Assembly: GCA_027578815.1 (NCBI GenBank)
Contig: JANBTH010000010.1
Span: 1-64,000 of the forward strand
DNA: 64,000 nt
Source: Coemansia sp. RSA 1804
Taxonomy: Eukaryota; Kickxellomycota; Kickxellomycetes; Kickxellales; Kickxellaceae
Direction of reading: 5' to 3'
Shown here: positions 51,680-62,457 of the stretch, in pieces
How positions within the stretch are numbered: position 1 is the first letter of the stretch
Layout of the letters: each line of letters opens with the position of its first letter
Program-made: the position numbers and the translations under genes
Notes under the pieces: model-generated
What the model was told of the DNA's origin: nothing
Database searches by the model: none
What the model saw: only the letters and a program-made list of their open reading frames with translations

Positions 51680-54600
51680 CTAGACGTCTGCGGCACGGCG
51701 CGGATCGTAATACTTTGGCAGGCGACTGAACCAGCGCTCGTGCAGTGTCTTTCCGGCGCGTGCCTGTGCGGTCTCCAGCGTGTCAAGCATGAAGCCGACG
51801 GTCTCGGGCCAGAAATCGGTCTCGGCGCCAACAATAGCACGCACGGCGTGACTCAGCGCTGCCTGCGACGCAATCAGATGCCAGATGCCGACGTCCCAGC
51901 GCGCAAGGAACGTGATCTCGAAGGAGGAAGCGTACTGCGTTGTGCGAAGCAGCGGCCGTATTCTCTGCACGAAGCTGTCGCGTGCCGTTGCAATGTCTGG
52001 AAGATACGCGGGCAGCCGAGTACGCGCACTCAGAGCCGACGCAAGCATGCTGTTGAAGGCTGACTTGGCGCCGACAATGTCCTCGCGCATCGGCAGCGCG
52101 CGGCGGATCATTGCACGCAGCGCCGGTGAGCTCTGCACACTGTGCGTGAAGAACGAATACAGCAGCCATTCCAGCTGCAGCTCCAGCGTATCGATCAGCC
52201 GCGCATGCGCCGCCGCCTGGAAGCGCTCGTGCACTCCGGGCTCTCGTATGGCCGGCGGGATCAGTGCGCGACACTTTGCTATTAGCACACGACTGCGCGT
52301 GGCAAAATCGCGTACGCGTCGCCGTTCACTGCGGTAGGCGGCGTCAAAGTTGGCGCGCGCAACATGCATGTGGTTGATGCTTTGCACTGCCCGGCTGTTC
52401 AGTCGCAGCAAATCGGCCAAGCGCGACCGCAACACGGCGCGCGCGCGGTGCGGCATGAATACCGCCGACACGCCTGTGGCGAACAGAATGGCGATGGCGT
52501 TGACTACTACGTGCTTCCACCCGAGCGATGTCGCTTCGCGCTCGCTCTTCACCGAATACGATGTGAACAGCACCGACGTCAGCGATATCACCATCACCGG
52601 ACCCACCGCCGCCCACCGCCGCACGAAGAAGCCTGCGTACATTGCCACAATAAAGTACACGCCCAAGCACACACACGACAGGAACGGATCGTTTCCATGG
52701 CTGCCCGCCTTCCACGTGACAATTGCCCATCCGCCCGACAGACTCGCAGCCAGCAGACGACTCGTTCCGGCGCGCACCGTCGAGCCGATTGTGACGCCGA
52801 AGACGGCGCTGATGCATGTGAGCCCCCACGAGCCGTTGTTGCGCACGAAAAAGTCGTGGATCGGATAAATGTACGCCCACACCGCCCACGCCATCATTGT
52901 TGCTGTGAACTTTACTGCGTACAGCGTCTTCGGCCGCCGACTCCAGTCCAACACGAAGCGTGCAACACGCGCGTATCTGTTGTCGATTAGCGTGTAGATT
53001 GCGCCTGCGCTGGCGTCGCCATAATGGACCTGCTGCCTGTGGTGGTGGTGGTGGTGCTGTCTTCTGGCGCGATCGCTTCTGCTGCTGCTTTTGTCACTGC
53101 TGCTCCTGCTGCTGCTGCTGCTCTTGCTGCTGGCGCCTGTTGCCCTGCTTCGCGTTATTTGGATGTGCAATCCAGCTTCTTCCTCGTCTGTGGAGCAGGC
53201 AGCCGCCTCCTTTCCTTTGCTGTTGCTACCACTATCGCATTCGCTTTCTGACTTCTGATCATTCTCATTGTCGCTCTCGCTATCGTACTCGCTATCCGAC
53301 TTGTGCCATCCGTAACCGTCTGCGCTATCTCCATCGTCAAACGTCTTCTCCAGATCCCAATCCTCGTCCTGCGGAGCGCTGTTGGTATTTTTGTCGTCTT
53401 CATTTGCACCGTGGTAGCTGTTAAGCCAATGCCACGACAGGGGAGGCAGCCAGAGCTGCACATAGTCTGGGCGTGTGGCATTCACTGCAGCCAACACACG
53501 CAGCAGCTTTGCAAGACAAATGGCGTTTTCGCGCAGAATTCCAATGAAGGATAAGAGTAGTACGTTCTTTTCGTGCGTCGGCTGGTCGTCCTGCTGCAGC
53601 TGCGTGCTGTATGGCGCTATCCGTCCGATGTGAGCTGTTTCCTTCTTTTCAAACAAATGCGCGTGTGCGTCGACTATCCGTGCAAGCTGGCTTAGTCCCA
53701 TATGCACCAACTGTGCATCCAGCTCCTCGCTAGCTCCCGCTTCCACAGCCGCCATGTACTGTGCTGCAAACGCATTGGCGTCAATCTCCGCCTGCGTTGC
53801 ACCATCCTCTTCTGCTTCTTCTGTCTCTTCTTCTCCGTCGTTGGCTCCAAACCTTTGCGTGCCCGCTCTCTTGTAATGTTTCCGGGTGCAGATACGCTTT
53901 ACCGATCGTGCCATCATATTGAACAGCGATTTTGCCGGACTGCTATGTTCCAGACTCTGTGATCTGCTGAGTAGCACGTGCAGAATCGTGCGATGCAGAC
54001 CGATTTGCCTTCTGATTGGAACAAGCGCCAACCTTGCGCTTTTTGTTCTGATTTCCATGCGCATATGGTGCTCGGCCAGATCGCGCAGGGTTTTCTGCAG
54101 ATCCACCGACGATGCGTGGTGGTGGCGGTATTGGTGCTGCTTTAGTCGCTGGATGCCTGGCTCGGCTGCTGGTGTTTTGCTGCGCGCACGGCTCTCACCC
54201 GCATACGATGTGACCGACAGATGGCTTGGGTTCCGAGATTGACTGCCACCGCCAACTTGGTTACCGTCCTTGCTGACTTCGCTTTCGGTGGCAGCAGGTG
54301 TGGTTGCAGCATCGTGGATATCCTGCATGTTTGCAACTGACGCGGCTTCGTCAGGACTGGTGTTGTCGTAGATGCTGGCCATGCTTCCGTACGCCATCCT
54401 GGCCGATGGATCCTGCAGATGGTAGTAGAAGTGCCGGTCGATTCCGAGCGGCAGGCACATGCTGCTGAACGAAGTGGCTAGCTCACTTGCTGACAGGAAT
54501 ATGTGGTGGTAGTCGTGCTGCGAATACCTGTCAATCGTGGTCTCGTAGCGTGCGGCGCCTACTGTCTGCCCCAGATTCTCGGCGTTGCTATGCAGAGAGG

Positions 54601-55333
54601 CACGCATGGCTAGGGCTTCCTTTGAACGCTGGTGATCCTGGCGCCCGAGATCGGCCACTGCTTCGTTGAAAAAGTCGCAGCATTCCGTCATTGTTTTCAG
54701 AAGACAGCTCAGACTGCTTACAAGATCTCTTCCACTCGTGCTTGGCATCACAAAGATGTTGACTATGGTGGATACTGCTGCCCCCAGGAGCTGTGCGTAA
54801 ACGTATCCAGGCAGCGGACGCACTATGAAGCTTCGCTGCGCTGGGTAAATAGTGAATGCCAGATACACGGCTGTTGCGTTGATTTTAATTGGAATTGCCA
54901 GCCGCGGCGTATATGTGTAGATGGATGCAACTGCAAAGCAGAAGATTGCTAGCGCCAACGCATGGGTGATACGTGCTGCCACATCAAAGTTGATTGAGCT
55001 GTTTCGTCCCAGTCCTACAACGATGCCCTGGAACACCAGGATGTACGATGATGTGACTGCGCTGAGCGCCAGATGCTGCGCTTGCAGCTCTAGGTTCGCT
55101 CCCACATTGCGTCCGCCGTGCGCCAATGCTGTGGTTATCACCATCTGGAAGAATAGTCGTCCCAGCCGACGTCGTACAGGTCCAATGTATACTATTATGC
55201 TGGAGATTATGCAGCTCAAAACTGCTTTGATATAGTTCTTTGTCCGTTGCTCCCCAAGCCATCGTCGTACACCTTCCTTTGCTTCTTTTATTGTTGGTCG
55301 CCGTCGCACTAGTTCTTTTAGCTTTTGCAGCAT
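51680..55333 (-). CDS. BRE4/FUSC-like aromatic-acid or anion exporter-type membrane protein
   Basis: A 1217-residue protein with two membrane blocks, as in the FUSC/ALMT-like family with DUF2421 ends. N-terminal block about 40-200 (KAVLSCIISSIIVYIGP, SAVTSSYILVFQGIVVGLG). A large hydrophilic middle follows with acidic, Ser-rich and His-rich tracts. Second block about 820-960 (TATMMAWAVWAYIYPIHDF, GSWGLTCISAVFGVTIGS, FIVAMYAGFFVRRWA). Relatives include yeast Bre4, linked to brefeldin A sensitivity. Transported substrate unknown. The 20-bp convergence with kinesin implies overlapping 3' ends. Confidence 0.82.
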   Translation of the reverse strand: MLQKLKELVRRRPTIKEAKEGVRRWLGEQRTKNYIKAVLSCIISSIIVYIGPVRRRLGRLFFQMVITTALAHGGRNVGANLELQAQHLALSAVTSSYILVFQGIVVGLGRNSSINFDVAARITHALALAIFCFAVASIYTYTPRLAIPIKINATAVYLAFTIYPAQRSFIVRPLPGYVYAQLLGAAVSTIVNIFVMPSTSGRDLVSSLSCLLKTMTECCDFFNEAVADLGRQDHQRSKEALAMRASLHSNAENLGQTVGAARYETTIDRYSQHDYHHIFLSASELATSFSSMCLPLGIDRHFYYHLQDPSARMAYGSMASIYDNTSPDEAASVANMQDIHDAATTPAATESEVSKDGNQVGGGSQSRNPSHLSVTSYAGESRARSKTPAAEPGIQRLKQHQYRHHHASSVDLQKTLRDLAEHHMRMEIRTKSARLALVPIRRQIGLHRTILHVLLSRSQSLEHSSPAKSLFNMMARSVKRICTRKHYKRAGTQRFGANDGEEETEEAEEDGATQAEIDANAFAAQYMAAVEAGASEELDAQLVHMGLSQLARIVDAHAHLFEKKETAHIGRIAPYSTQLQQDDQPTHEKNVLLLSFIGILRENAICLAKLLRVLAAVNATRPDYVQLWLPPLSWHWLNSYHGANEDDKNTNSAPQDEDWDLEKTFDDGDSADGYGWHKSDSEYDSESDNENDQKSESECDSGSNSKGKEAAACSTDEEEAGLHIQITRSRATGASSKSSSSSRSSSDKSSSRSDRARRQHHHHHHRQQVHYGDASAGAIYTLIDNRYARVARFVLDWSRRPKTLYAVKFTATMMAWAVWAYIYPIHDFFVRNNGSWGLTCISAVFGVTIGSTVRAGTSRLLAASLSGGWAIVTWKAGSHGNDPFLSCVCLGVYFIVAMYAGFFVRRWAAVGPVMVISLTSVLFTSYSVKSEREATSLGWKHVVVNAIAILFATGVSAVFMPHRARAVLRSRLADLLRLNSRAVQSINHMHVARANFDAAYRSERRRVRDFATRSRVLIAKCRALIPPAIREPGVHERFQAAAHARLIDTLELQLEWLLYSFFTHSVQSSPALRAMIRRALPMREDIVGAKSAFNSMLASALSARTRLPAYLPDIATARDSFVQRIRPLLRTTQYASSFEITFLARWDVGIWHLIASQAALSHAVRAIVGAETDFWPETVGFMLDTLETAQARAGKTLHERWFSRLPKYYDPRRAADV

Positions 55334-55923
55334 CCGGAGATATTGTCAAGTGGGGGAAAAAAAGTAATTTTTTCCTCCCTTTCTATTTATGCCCTTTCTC
55401 TCTGCGTGTATGCGCGTTTGGTATTTGGGTAGTGTAATGCTAAGAATTAGAATTATTAGTGATTCATGTAGCCTTGTTACAAAGTGTATAGCATATAATA
55501 TAATATAATACTTGGAAACTCGATACGGTGGACTAGCAGGCAAAAGAAAAAGTGTTTTGAAAGAATGAAAGTAGTTTCTCTCTGAGAAAATGGTTGCAAC
55601 GTGTTATATTAATCATCCCCACATGCACATAACAAGTCTAGCTTTAAACAATTAGCGTATTTTATTTCATTTCGAATATCGTGAATTCTAGAACTCTCTT
55701 ATGCTATTCTGGCACTCATTATTGAGCATATTTCAATTTATTTACTTAAACGTTACCCTCTTACAAGTGTCATTATTGGTCTTGTAGATGGTATTTAGTG
55801 ATATTTTATCTATTTCCTTTCCTTTGACCGCTCTCTTCGCATGATCAAGTATTTTATTTCAAAAGTATTCTTCATAGTATTATATTGAATTAAAAAAAAC
55901 AAACCACTAGAAAATTATAAAGC
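55334..55923. other. Intergenic region, BRE4-like / ABC transporter
   Basis: About 590 bp of AT-rich DNA. It is the BRE4-like promoter side and the ABC gene's 3' side. No gene seen. Confidence 0.4.
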
Positions 55924-58900
55924 TTAATTGTGATGTGTTCTACGAATGGAGGTGGCGAATCCACTCATGTGCGCGTACTCACCGGACTCCTTACACATGC
56001 TTCTGAATATTCCATCTTCTTTTTGAAGCAAATTGTAAGGCGTGTCATACTCTGCAACTCTGCCATTGTCCAGAACTAGCACCTTGTCGTAGTCAATGAT
56101 TGTGCGCAGACGGTGGGCAATGCAGAGCAGCGTGGAGTCGGCAAACTCTGGTCCTCGAATTGTGTTCTGAATGCGACTATCGGTATCAAAATCAACAGAT
56201 GCTGTTGCTTCGTCCATGATAATTAATTTAGATCGTCTCACCAGTGCTCTTGCCAGCGCTACTAGCTGTCGTTGTCCTGCGGACAAGTTGCCTCCATTCT
56301 CCTTGATTTCAGCGTCCAAAGTAGTGAATATTCCAGCCATGCGCTCAAGGGCCATCACATCTTTGCTATCTGTGCCGTTTAAATTGGCAATACTTGCAGC
56401 TGTACTATTTGTTTGGCTTTCAGCCTCTCTTACCAGATGAGTGCGGCGAAGGGCTTCCCACAGCAGCTCATCTGGATGCTCGTCAAACGGATCGAGATTA
56501 AACCGGATTGTACCATTGAACAAAACTGGATCCTGTGGGATAATTGTCACATTACGACGAAGATCTTCCAAGCCAATTTTTGAGATATCAACGCCATCCA
56601 GAACAATCTTTCCCTTGCTTGCCTCCAAGAACCGTAGCAACGCAAGGGAAATCGTGCTTTTACCAGCACCTGTGCGACCAACAACACCAACCTTTTCGCC
56701 ATGCTTAACAGATAACGAAATGCCATGCAAAACAGGTGCACCGGGTACATATTCCACGACCAAGTTGTCAATCAGCAAATCACCCTTATTGGGCCAAGTA
56801 GCTGGTGGTTTGTTTTGAGGATCTGATTCAAGAGCTGCTTCTTGCTCAATGTTTAGATACTGCATAATACGCTCAACAGAGTTCATACTCATCTCATTAT
56901 CGCTGTATCCACTTACAACCAGAACAATTTCACTTGAAAATGCTAGTGCATACAAAAGAATAAATCCAGCCATACCAGCATCAATCCAATCTAGTCCACA
57001 CAGGATAAACGCTGCTGCAGAGGCAGATACTAATTTACTAGCGGTGAGAATACGCAAAGTAAACCATCTATTTGTTGACCATACAGCGTAGAATGTCCGG
57101 TTGTGTGCACTAATACGGCTAATTGCCTCTTTAATGTAGTAATGCTTGATACCAAATGCACGAATGGTTGTTGTGCCCTGGATAATTTCACCAAATAATG
57201 AAAGAAGAGGCGACATGCTGTTTGATTCTAAACGCTTAAGCTCGCGAGTTGTGCTAAGGTAATAGATTGTAATGACTGCAAAGATGCTTGTAATTACAAT
57301 TGCAACTATAGCAAATGCTGGAATTGCAACTATTACAATAAAGTAGATTGTCAATACGCTTATGATTCTGGCAAACCAAAACCCAATGTTATCCAGCGCT
57401 CCATTATCAATAACTGCCATGTCTCGTGAAAAGCGATTAATAATACGTCCAACGGTGGTTGAATCATAAAATTTTGGCACAGCATGGACAACCCTGCGGA
57501 TAAGCTTCCTGTGCATGTCTCTTGCTAGCGAGACTCTGCCTGTAAACTTGGAATACCATTCAAGCACAGAAAATGCTATGCCTATAATGCCGAGCAACAT
57601 GTATATTCCTAGCCAATACATGGAAGAGTGACGACTCGATATCATTACACTATCTACTTGAGAGCTAGGAATATAAGAGCTGTTTGATGATTCTACCCAA
57701 AGCTTAATCCAATAGCTTTTCATTGCACCTCCTGCTTCGACTACAAGAAGAATCAAAATAAGCCATGCCCAGAACATATAGCTACCACATGCTTGCATAA
57801 ATGTTTTCCATACCTCGAATTTAACATATCCTATCTCACGCTCTTCGTCCTTGATCAGAACACCCTGAAGCATGGAAAGATTAGCATTGGGGTCAATTCC
57901 TCTTTTGACCGCAAGGTTCTGTAGATGCACCTTGTTATATTCATCCTCAGATTTCCTGTCATTGACGGATGTTTTATTTTCTTTGTTTTTGTTGCTCTGC
58001 TTTACAGCAGATTCGCTATTCTTGTTGTCTAGATTTTTAATCAATTCTGGTGATATGGCACTCTTGTTTCTAAGCTCCATTGGTGACCCCTTTAATGTAA
58101 TTCTGCCACCATTTATCATTACCATGTACTGGGCATATGGAAGGCACATTGCAACGTGGTGAGTGACCAGAACACGGGTACGCCCTTGCATTATTCCAGA
58201 GCCACCTGACAAGCATTCAACTAGAATATGTTTTGCTGTATGTGCATCGACTGCCGATAGACAATCATCAATGAGAAGAATACGTCGGCTGGAGTACACA
58301 GCACGAGCCAATGCCACACGCTGCTTTTGTCCGCCTGAAAGCGTAATTCCACGCTCACCAATTTCTGACATGTCGCCGGCAGCTAGAATACGCAGATCGG
58401 GTTTTAGTGCACAAATACGCAACACCTCTTCATACCTTTCAAGATCATAGGGCTCGTCAAATAGGATGTTTTCACGGATTGTGGCATTACGCAGCCATGC
58501 TTCCTGTGCAACATAGGCAATGTCATACATTGTCACTCCTTCACGAGAGAGGTTGATAATGTCTCTATAATTGGGATTGTTTTCAGCAAGTGTGCTTGGA
58601 TCAATGGTTGGAAGTAGAACATTTCCACGAACCAGGGCCATCTCACCAACTAGTGCAGACAAAAGAGAAGACTTTCCACTGCCTGTGGGTCCGGCAACAA
58701 TGGAAAGCTGGCCAAGCGGGAATCTAACATCAATATTCTTTAGCGAAAATCTTGTAACATCCTGTTGATTATTAACCTGTGCAATCTGTGAGTTGGAGGT
58801 TGAGGTAAGAAGTGGCGTGTTTTCAATTATTTGGCTATCATTAACTGAAACAGAGTTTCCATGTACATTTGGATTGCTGAAATTGATATTATCTACATTG

Positions 58901-61101
58901 GCTGTGCTATCCAGCACGCTCCACTCCAAATCAGCGCAACCAAATCCTAACTCACTGCTTAATCCTTGCAAAGGTGTGCGTTTCTCAAGATCCTGAATCT
59001 GAGACTGTCCCAAATACGAATCAACACGCAAAAGTGCTACATATGTTCCAACTAGCGTGCCTATAGCAGTGGGTAGCTGGGATATATAACTGCGAACTGT
59101 CTGAAAAACAACAATAGAGGTAAAAGCAGTGCTTGCATCCAAGGTGTTTCCAAACACAACAACATAAAATGTAAACATAGAAACAAGAATAATAATTGGA
59201 TTCAAGGCTGCACTTGCGCTAAGAATTGCAGACCACAAGAATTTTTTCCACATGTAGGAAAGCTGCTGTTCACGGCGCTCGTCGACTTTTTCAATAAACC
59301 GGGACTCCCATCCAAACAACTTGATTGTCTTTATGCCATGAATTATCTCTGTAATTGTTGTAACACGCTTGTCGCCTGCTTTGCTCTGTTGTGATATAAC
59401 TTTTCTATACCGAGCAAGCAAAGCCTTTGACAAGGGTATACATAATATGGTGGCTGTAAACCCAACCAGCGACGAAACTCCAATCAGGCTATATATGTAC
59501 CATATGCCTACTATAAGTTTTATAATTATAATAAGTATGTAAAAGATACTGAAGCCTGCACGGGTTATTTCATTGAAGTCAGCAGTCAGAAGATTCATGA
59601 CCTTGCCATTGCTATAAGTTGAATCCTCCTTGGTATTATTATCTGTATCTGCGTTTTTCTTCTCATTACTATTTATTGAGCTCTTTCCACTGCGACACAA
59701 TGTCTTAGCCGTTAGCTCGGCTACAAAAAGCCCCTTTAGCCACATTATGAGACGACGTGCCAACCACATGTACTGACAGGCTATCAATGAATGTAGCAAA
59801 GTAAAAAATACAAGTCCAAATCCATCGAGATATTTGCTGCGAGCGCTTCCTGTTGACAAACCTTGCTTTGACAACTCAATCAAATGAATGATCCGTTGAA
59901 GAAAAAACGGATTCACAAAATCCAAAAGAGAATTACTAACTGTTAGAATAAACTGAAGCAACAAATGGCGCCAATATGTTAATAAGAGTGAGGTAATCAA
60001 TGAACGACCTGGTTTGCGGTTATGAAGGTAGCGATTCCAATGGCTCAGTGGCATATCCTCTGGTCTCAGGCTGTACAAATCAGAATAGTTGACCGTGCTT
60101 TTAGCACCTCTTGTAAGCAGCTCATTTATCCATGAAAACGTCACAGTATCATACCATGAGCAATTACGCTCTGGCGAGGAAACAAGTCCACTTGGTTTCT
60201 GGTCATTTGCATGAGACAGAGGAGTAAAATCATCATTATTTTCAGAGGCATATTCTGTGCTGTAATGAGAGTTGCATTGGGTACTGTCAAGAGGGCGGTA
60301 AAATATAGGACGCCATTGCACCAAAGAAAACAGAAACAGAATAAACAAATTAAGAACAGTTGTCAAACCCAAGTAATTAGAGCGAGAAGAGGCATTGGTT
60401 CCAATAATAGGAACATTTGCATGCTTATCTGTGAAAAAGGAAAAGTACACCTCACATAATTCAGAGATAAGTTGTAGACCAACAGCAGCCGGAAGAACAG
60501 AGGGGAAAAGACCAGCATACATCAAACGGTTGCTGCGCCAAAGAGCAGTCAAGAATACAGTTGACAGAAGCAGAATAATTGCTGAAAGACTGGTCATTGC
60601 ACTGGAATACATGTAATCTTTAGAGCCATTCTCCTCAGTTATTGTTGAGCTAAAGTTCCAGGTAAAACACAATGCCGTTTGAATGGTAAGCAGAATAACA
60701 GTGCATGTTCCAATGCGTAGTCTGTTGTCAACGACAATGGTCATACCCGGAGGACGACGCACTGGAACAAGCATGTTTCCAACTGACAGACGAGAGAAAG
60801 AAGTGCCATCACTGGTAAATCCATTTCCACTTCTGATTGGAAGCACAAGACAAAAACAGAAAGAAAGAGCGAATATTCCTCCAACAAGCAAAAGAATGGC
60901 TGGCCACAAATAGCCAGTGCGGAAGCATTCGTTGCCTAGAGACGCGTTCCAGCTGGAGTCCGAACCACAAAACACTGCTTTATCATCTAAGCCAACGCTT
61001 GAAAAGTGGAAATAAACTCTGTACAGACAGTAAACTGACACAGAACCAAAAGCAGCTGCTGAAATAGCTGTCTTTGGCAACTGAAGCGCTGTAAGTAGCA
61101 T
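55924..61101 (-). CDS. ABCC (MRP/Ycf1-type) transporter, full length, AT-rich paralog
   Basis: A 1725-residue ABC transporter with an extra N-terminal membrane domain (TMD0), two membrane domains and two nucleotide-binding domains. NBD1 has Walker A GPTGSGKS near residue 803, signature LSGGQKQR, Walker B ILLIDDCLSAVD; an Asp in place of the catalytic Glu is normal for ABCC NBD1. NBD2 has GRTGAGKS near 1470, LSAGQRQL and LIIMDEATASVD, with the H-loop CIAHRLRT. ABCC proteins export glutathione conjugates and metals, often into the vacuole; the substrate here is unknown. The next gene is a close paralog, but base composition differs: this gene is visibly richer in A and T. Confidence 0.93.
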   Translation of the reverse strand: MLLTALQLPKTAISAAAFGSVSVYCLYRVYFHFSSVGLDDKAVFCGSDSSWNASLGNECFRTGYLWPAILLLVGGIFALSFCFCLVLPIRSGNGFTSDGTSFSRLSVGNMLVPVRRPPGMTIVVDNRLRIGTCTVILLTIQTALCFTWNFSSTITEENGSKDYMYSSAMTSLSAIILLLSTVFLTALWRSNRLMYAGLFPSVLPAAVGLQLISELCEVYFSFFTDKHANVPIIGTNASSRSNYLGLTTVLNLFILFLFSLVQWRPIFYRPLDSTQCNSHYSTEYASENNDDFTPLSHANDQKPSGLVSSPERNCSWYDTVTFSWINELLTRGAKSTVNYSDLYSLRPEDMPLSHWNRYLHNRKPGRSLITSLLLTYWRHLLLQFILTVSNSLLDFVNPFFLQRIIHLIELSKQGLSTGSARSKYLDGFGLVFFTLLHSLIACQYMWLARRLIMWLKGLFVAELTAKTLCRSGKSSINSNEKKNADTDNNTKEDSTYSNGKVMNLLTADFNEITRAGFSIFYILIIIIKLIVGIWYIYSLIGVSSLVGFTATILCIPLSKALLARYRKVISQQSKAGDKRVTTITEIIHGIKTIKLFGWESRFIEKVDERREQQLSYMWKKFLWSAILSASAALNPIIILVSMFTFYVVVFGNTLDASTAFTSIVVFQTVRSYISQLPTAIGTLVGTYVALLRVDSYLGQSQIQDLEKRTPLQGLSSELGFGCADLEWSVLDSTANVDNINFSNPNVHGNSVSVNDSQIIENTPLLTSTSNSQIAQVNNQQDVTRFSLKNIDVRFPLGQLSIVAGPTGSGKSSLLSALVGEMALVRGNVLLPTIDPSTLAENNPNYRDIINLSREGVTMYDIAYVAQEAWLRNATIRENILFDEPYDLERYEEVLRICALKPDLRILAAGDMSEIGERGITLSGGQKQRVALARAVYSSRRILLIDDCLSAVDAHTAKHILVECLSGGSGIMQGRTRVLVTHHVAMCLPYAQYMVMINGGRITLKGSPMELRNKSAISPELIKNLDNKNSESAVKQSNKNKENKTSVNDRKSEDEYNKVHLQNLAVKRGIDPNANLSMLQGVLIKDEEREIGYVKFEVWKTFMQACGSYMFWAWLILILLVVEAGGAMKSYWIKLWVESSNSSYIPSSQVDSVMISSRHSSMYWLGIYMLLGIIGIAFSVLEWYSKFTGRVSLARDMHRKLIRRVVHAVPKFYDSTTVGRIINRFSRDMAVIDNGALDNIGFWFARIISVLTIYFIVIVAIPAFAIVAIVITSIFAVITIYYLSTTRELKRLESNSMSPLLSLFGEIIQGTTTIRAFGIKHYYIKEAISRISAHNRTFYAVWSTNRWFTLRILTASKLVSASAAAFILCGLDWIDAGMAGFILLYALAFSSEIVLVVSGYSDNEMSMNSVERIMQYLNIEQEAALESDPQNKPPATWPNKGDLLIDNLVVEYVPGAPVLHGISLSVKHGEKVGVVGRTGAGKSTISLALLRFLEASKGKIVLDGVDISKIGLEDLRRNVTIIPQDPVLFNGTIRFNLDPFDEHPDELLWEALRRTHLVREAESQTNSTAASIANLNGTDSKDVMALERMAGIFTTLDAEIKENGGNLSAGQRQLVALARALVRRSKLIIMDEATASVDFDTDSRIQNTIRGPEFADSTLLCIAHRLRTIIDYDKVLVLDNGRVAEYDTPYNLLQKEDGIFRSMCKESGEYAHMSGFATSIRRTHHN

Positions 61102-62457
61102 AATGCAGTGGTACTAACGTTTAGTTTAAAAAGGTTAGATACAACAATGTTGGATTCGTGACTGGAAATAAACAGTATTTAAACGTTGTGGAAAAATATT
61201 TTCTATGTTTTCTACAGGCATGCAAACAATAGAGAGTAGAGCATGTATGAAATATAGTGAAAATAACCAACCCTTTAAAAGTTTAATATTCAAGAACAGA
61301 TGTGAAAGAGAGTAGAATATAAGTTATAAAAGAGAAAGAGAAAGAGACAGAAAAGTCCATATAACCAATTAATATGAAGACTTTATGGATATTGATATTT
61401 CTTATCATTGCGCAATTATGAAAATAATCCAATATACAATGAATATCCAACATTTATATAGAATGGATATTAGCCGCCTTTGGTCAAATCAGATTTATTT
61501 TTATGAACTAGTCGTGTTCAAATTACTCTTTACACTATTTTTAGCGCAGCACAGCTTATTCTTTTTATTCTTTTTATTTTAAACTAATTTATTATCCAGC
61601 TACTCTTTTGAAACTTTATTGCATTTCCTCATTAAAAGTAGTTTCCACATTTGCAATCAGAAGAAATGGAGCGCTTCAATGCGTTTAAGCATGGAAGAGA
61701 AGGCAGTTACTTGTCAGATGATTTAAGAAAACGCCTTAGAGACAGCACTGTTGTCAGAACGATGTTATAATGGCACAATCGATGCTAACATTTGATGCAC
61801 ATTCTGGCATAGTCGGAAATTAGAATTCGATTCTTATTACCATATTTTGTTAGTAATGGGATGCTAAAAGGTATAAGTACTGAAAACACTCTATGGTTTT
61901 GTATGTTTTTTAGAAGAGAACTTTTAAAGGGGACAAAATATTAGTTTACTAAATTCTTATTGTAAGAAAACTGCAATTCAGGCAGTTTTACAATGTGTTC
62001 GGTGGGTTTATTCTGGCAAAGATGGAAACCACGCCCCATTCACGAGCTGTTCTGGATGGTGCTTGAGGAAGCTGCCAGATGGAGCCCATATCGATTGTCG
62101 AAGGCGAGGGTGGTGACGGCAGATTCGACTGGCGCATGGTTAAAGAATTCCATCCAATTTCCAGACAAAGCAGTTTGTTAGTTGAGAAGCTAGATCGGCA
62201 GTTGAGAGAATTTGACAATTTGGGCTGCAATGACAGCCATGGACAAATAACCATGGCGGTTAGCAAAGCATTTGGGGTATTGTAATATACTTTTGCCAGC
62301 AAAAGAAAAAAATAAAAGCTGAATAAAGTTGTATTGGAAATAACGATAACCCCATTTACGGTGTTTAAATGTTGATTTATTTTATTGCAACATAGTGGTG
62401 GCAAACCCATTAACTGCGATAAATCACTACAATAACGGTAGCATTCCATGGAATTTG
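61102..62457. other. Intergenic region between tandem ABC genes
   Basis: About 1.36 kb. A possible diverged relative of the LTR-like repeat begins at 61763 (TGTTATAATGGCAC, then GATGCTAACATTTGATGC). Interrupted frames at 61990-62290 look like decayed coding DNA with no recognised family. The rest is the promoter of the AT-rich ABC gene. Confidence 0.4.
61763..61991 (+). mobile_element. Possible diverged LTR-like repeat copy (E)
   Basis: Starts TGTTATAATGGCAC and continues GATGCTAACATTTGATGC, close to copies A-D but with one palindrome unit missing. The right end (TTTTACA) is tentative and no flanking repeat is seen. Low confidence. Confidence 0.3.
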
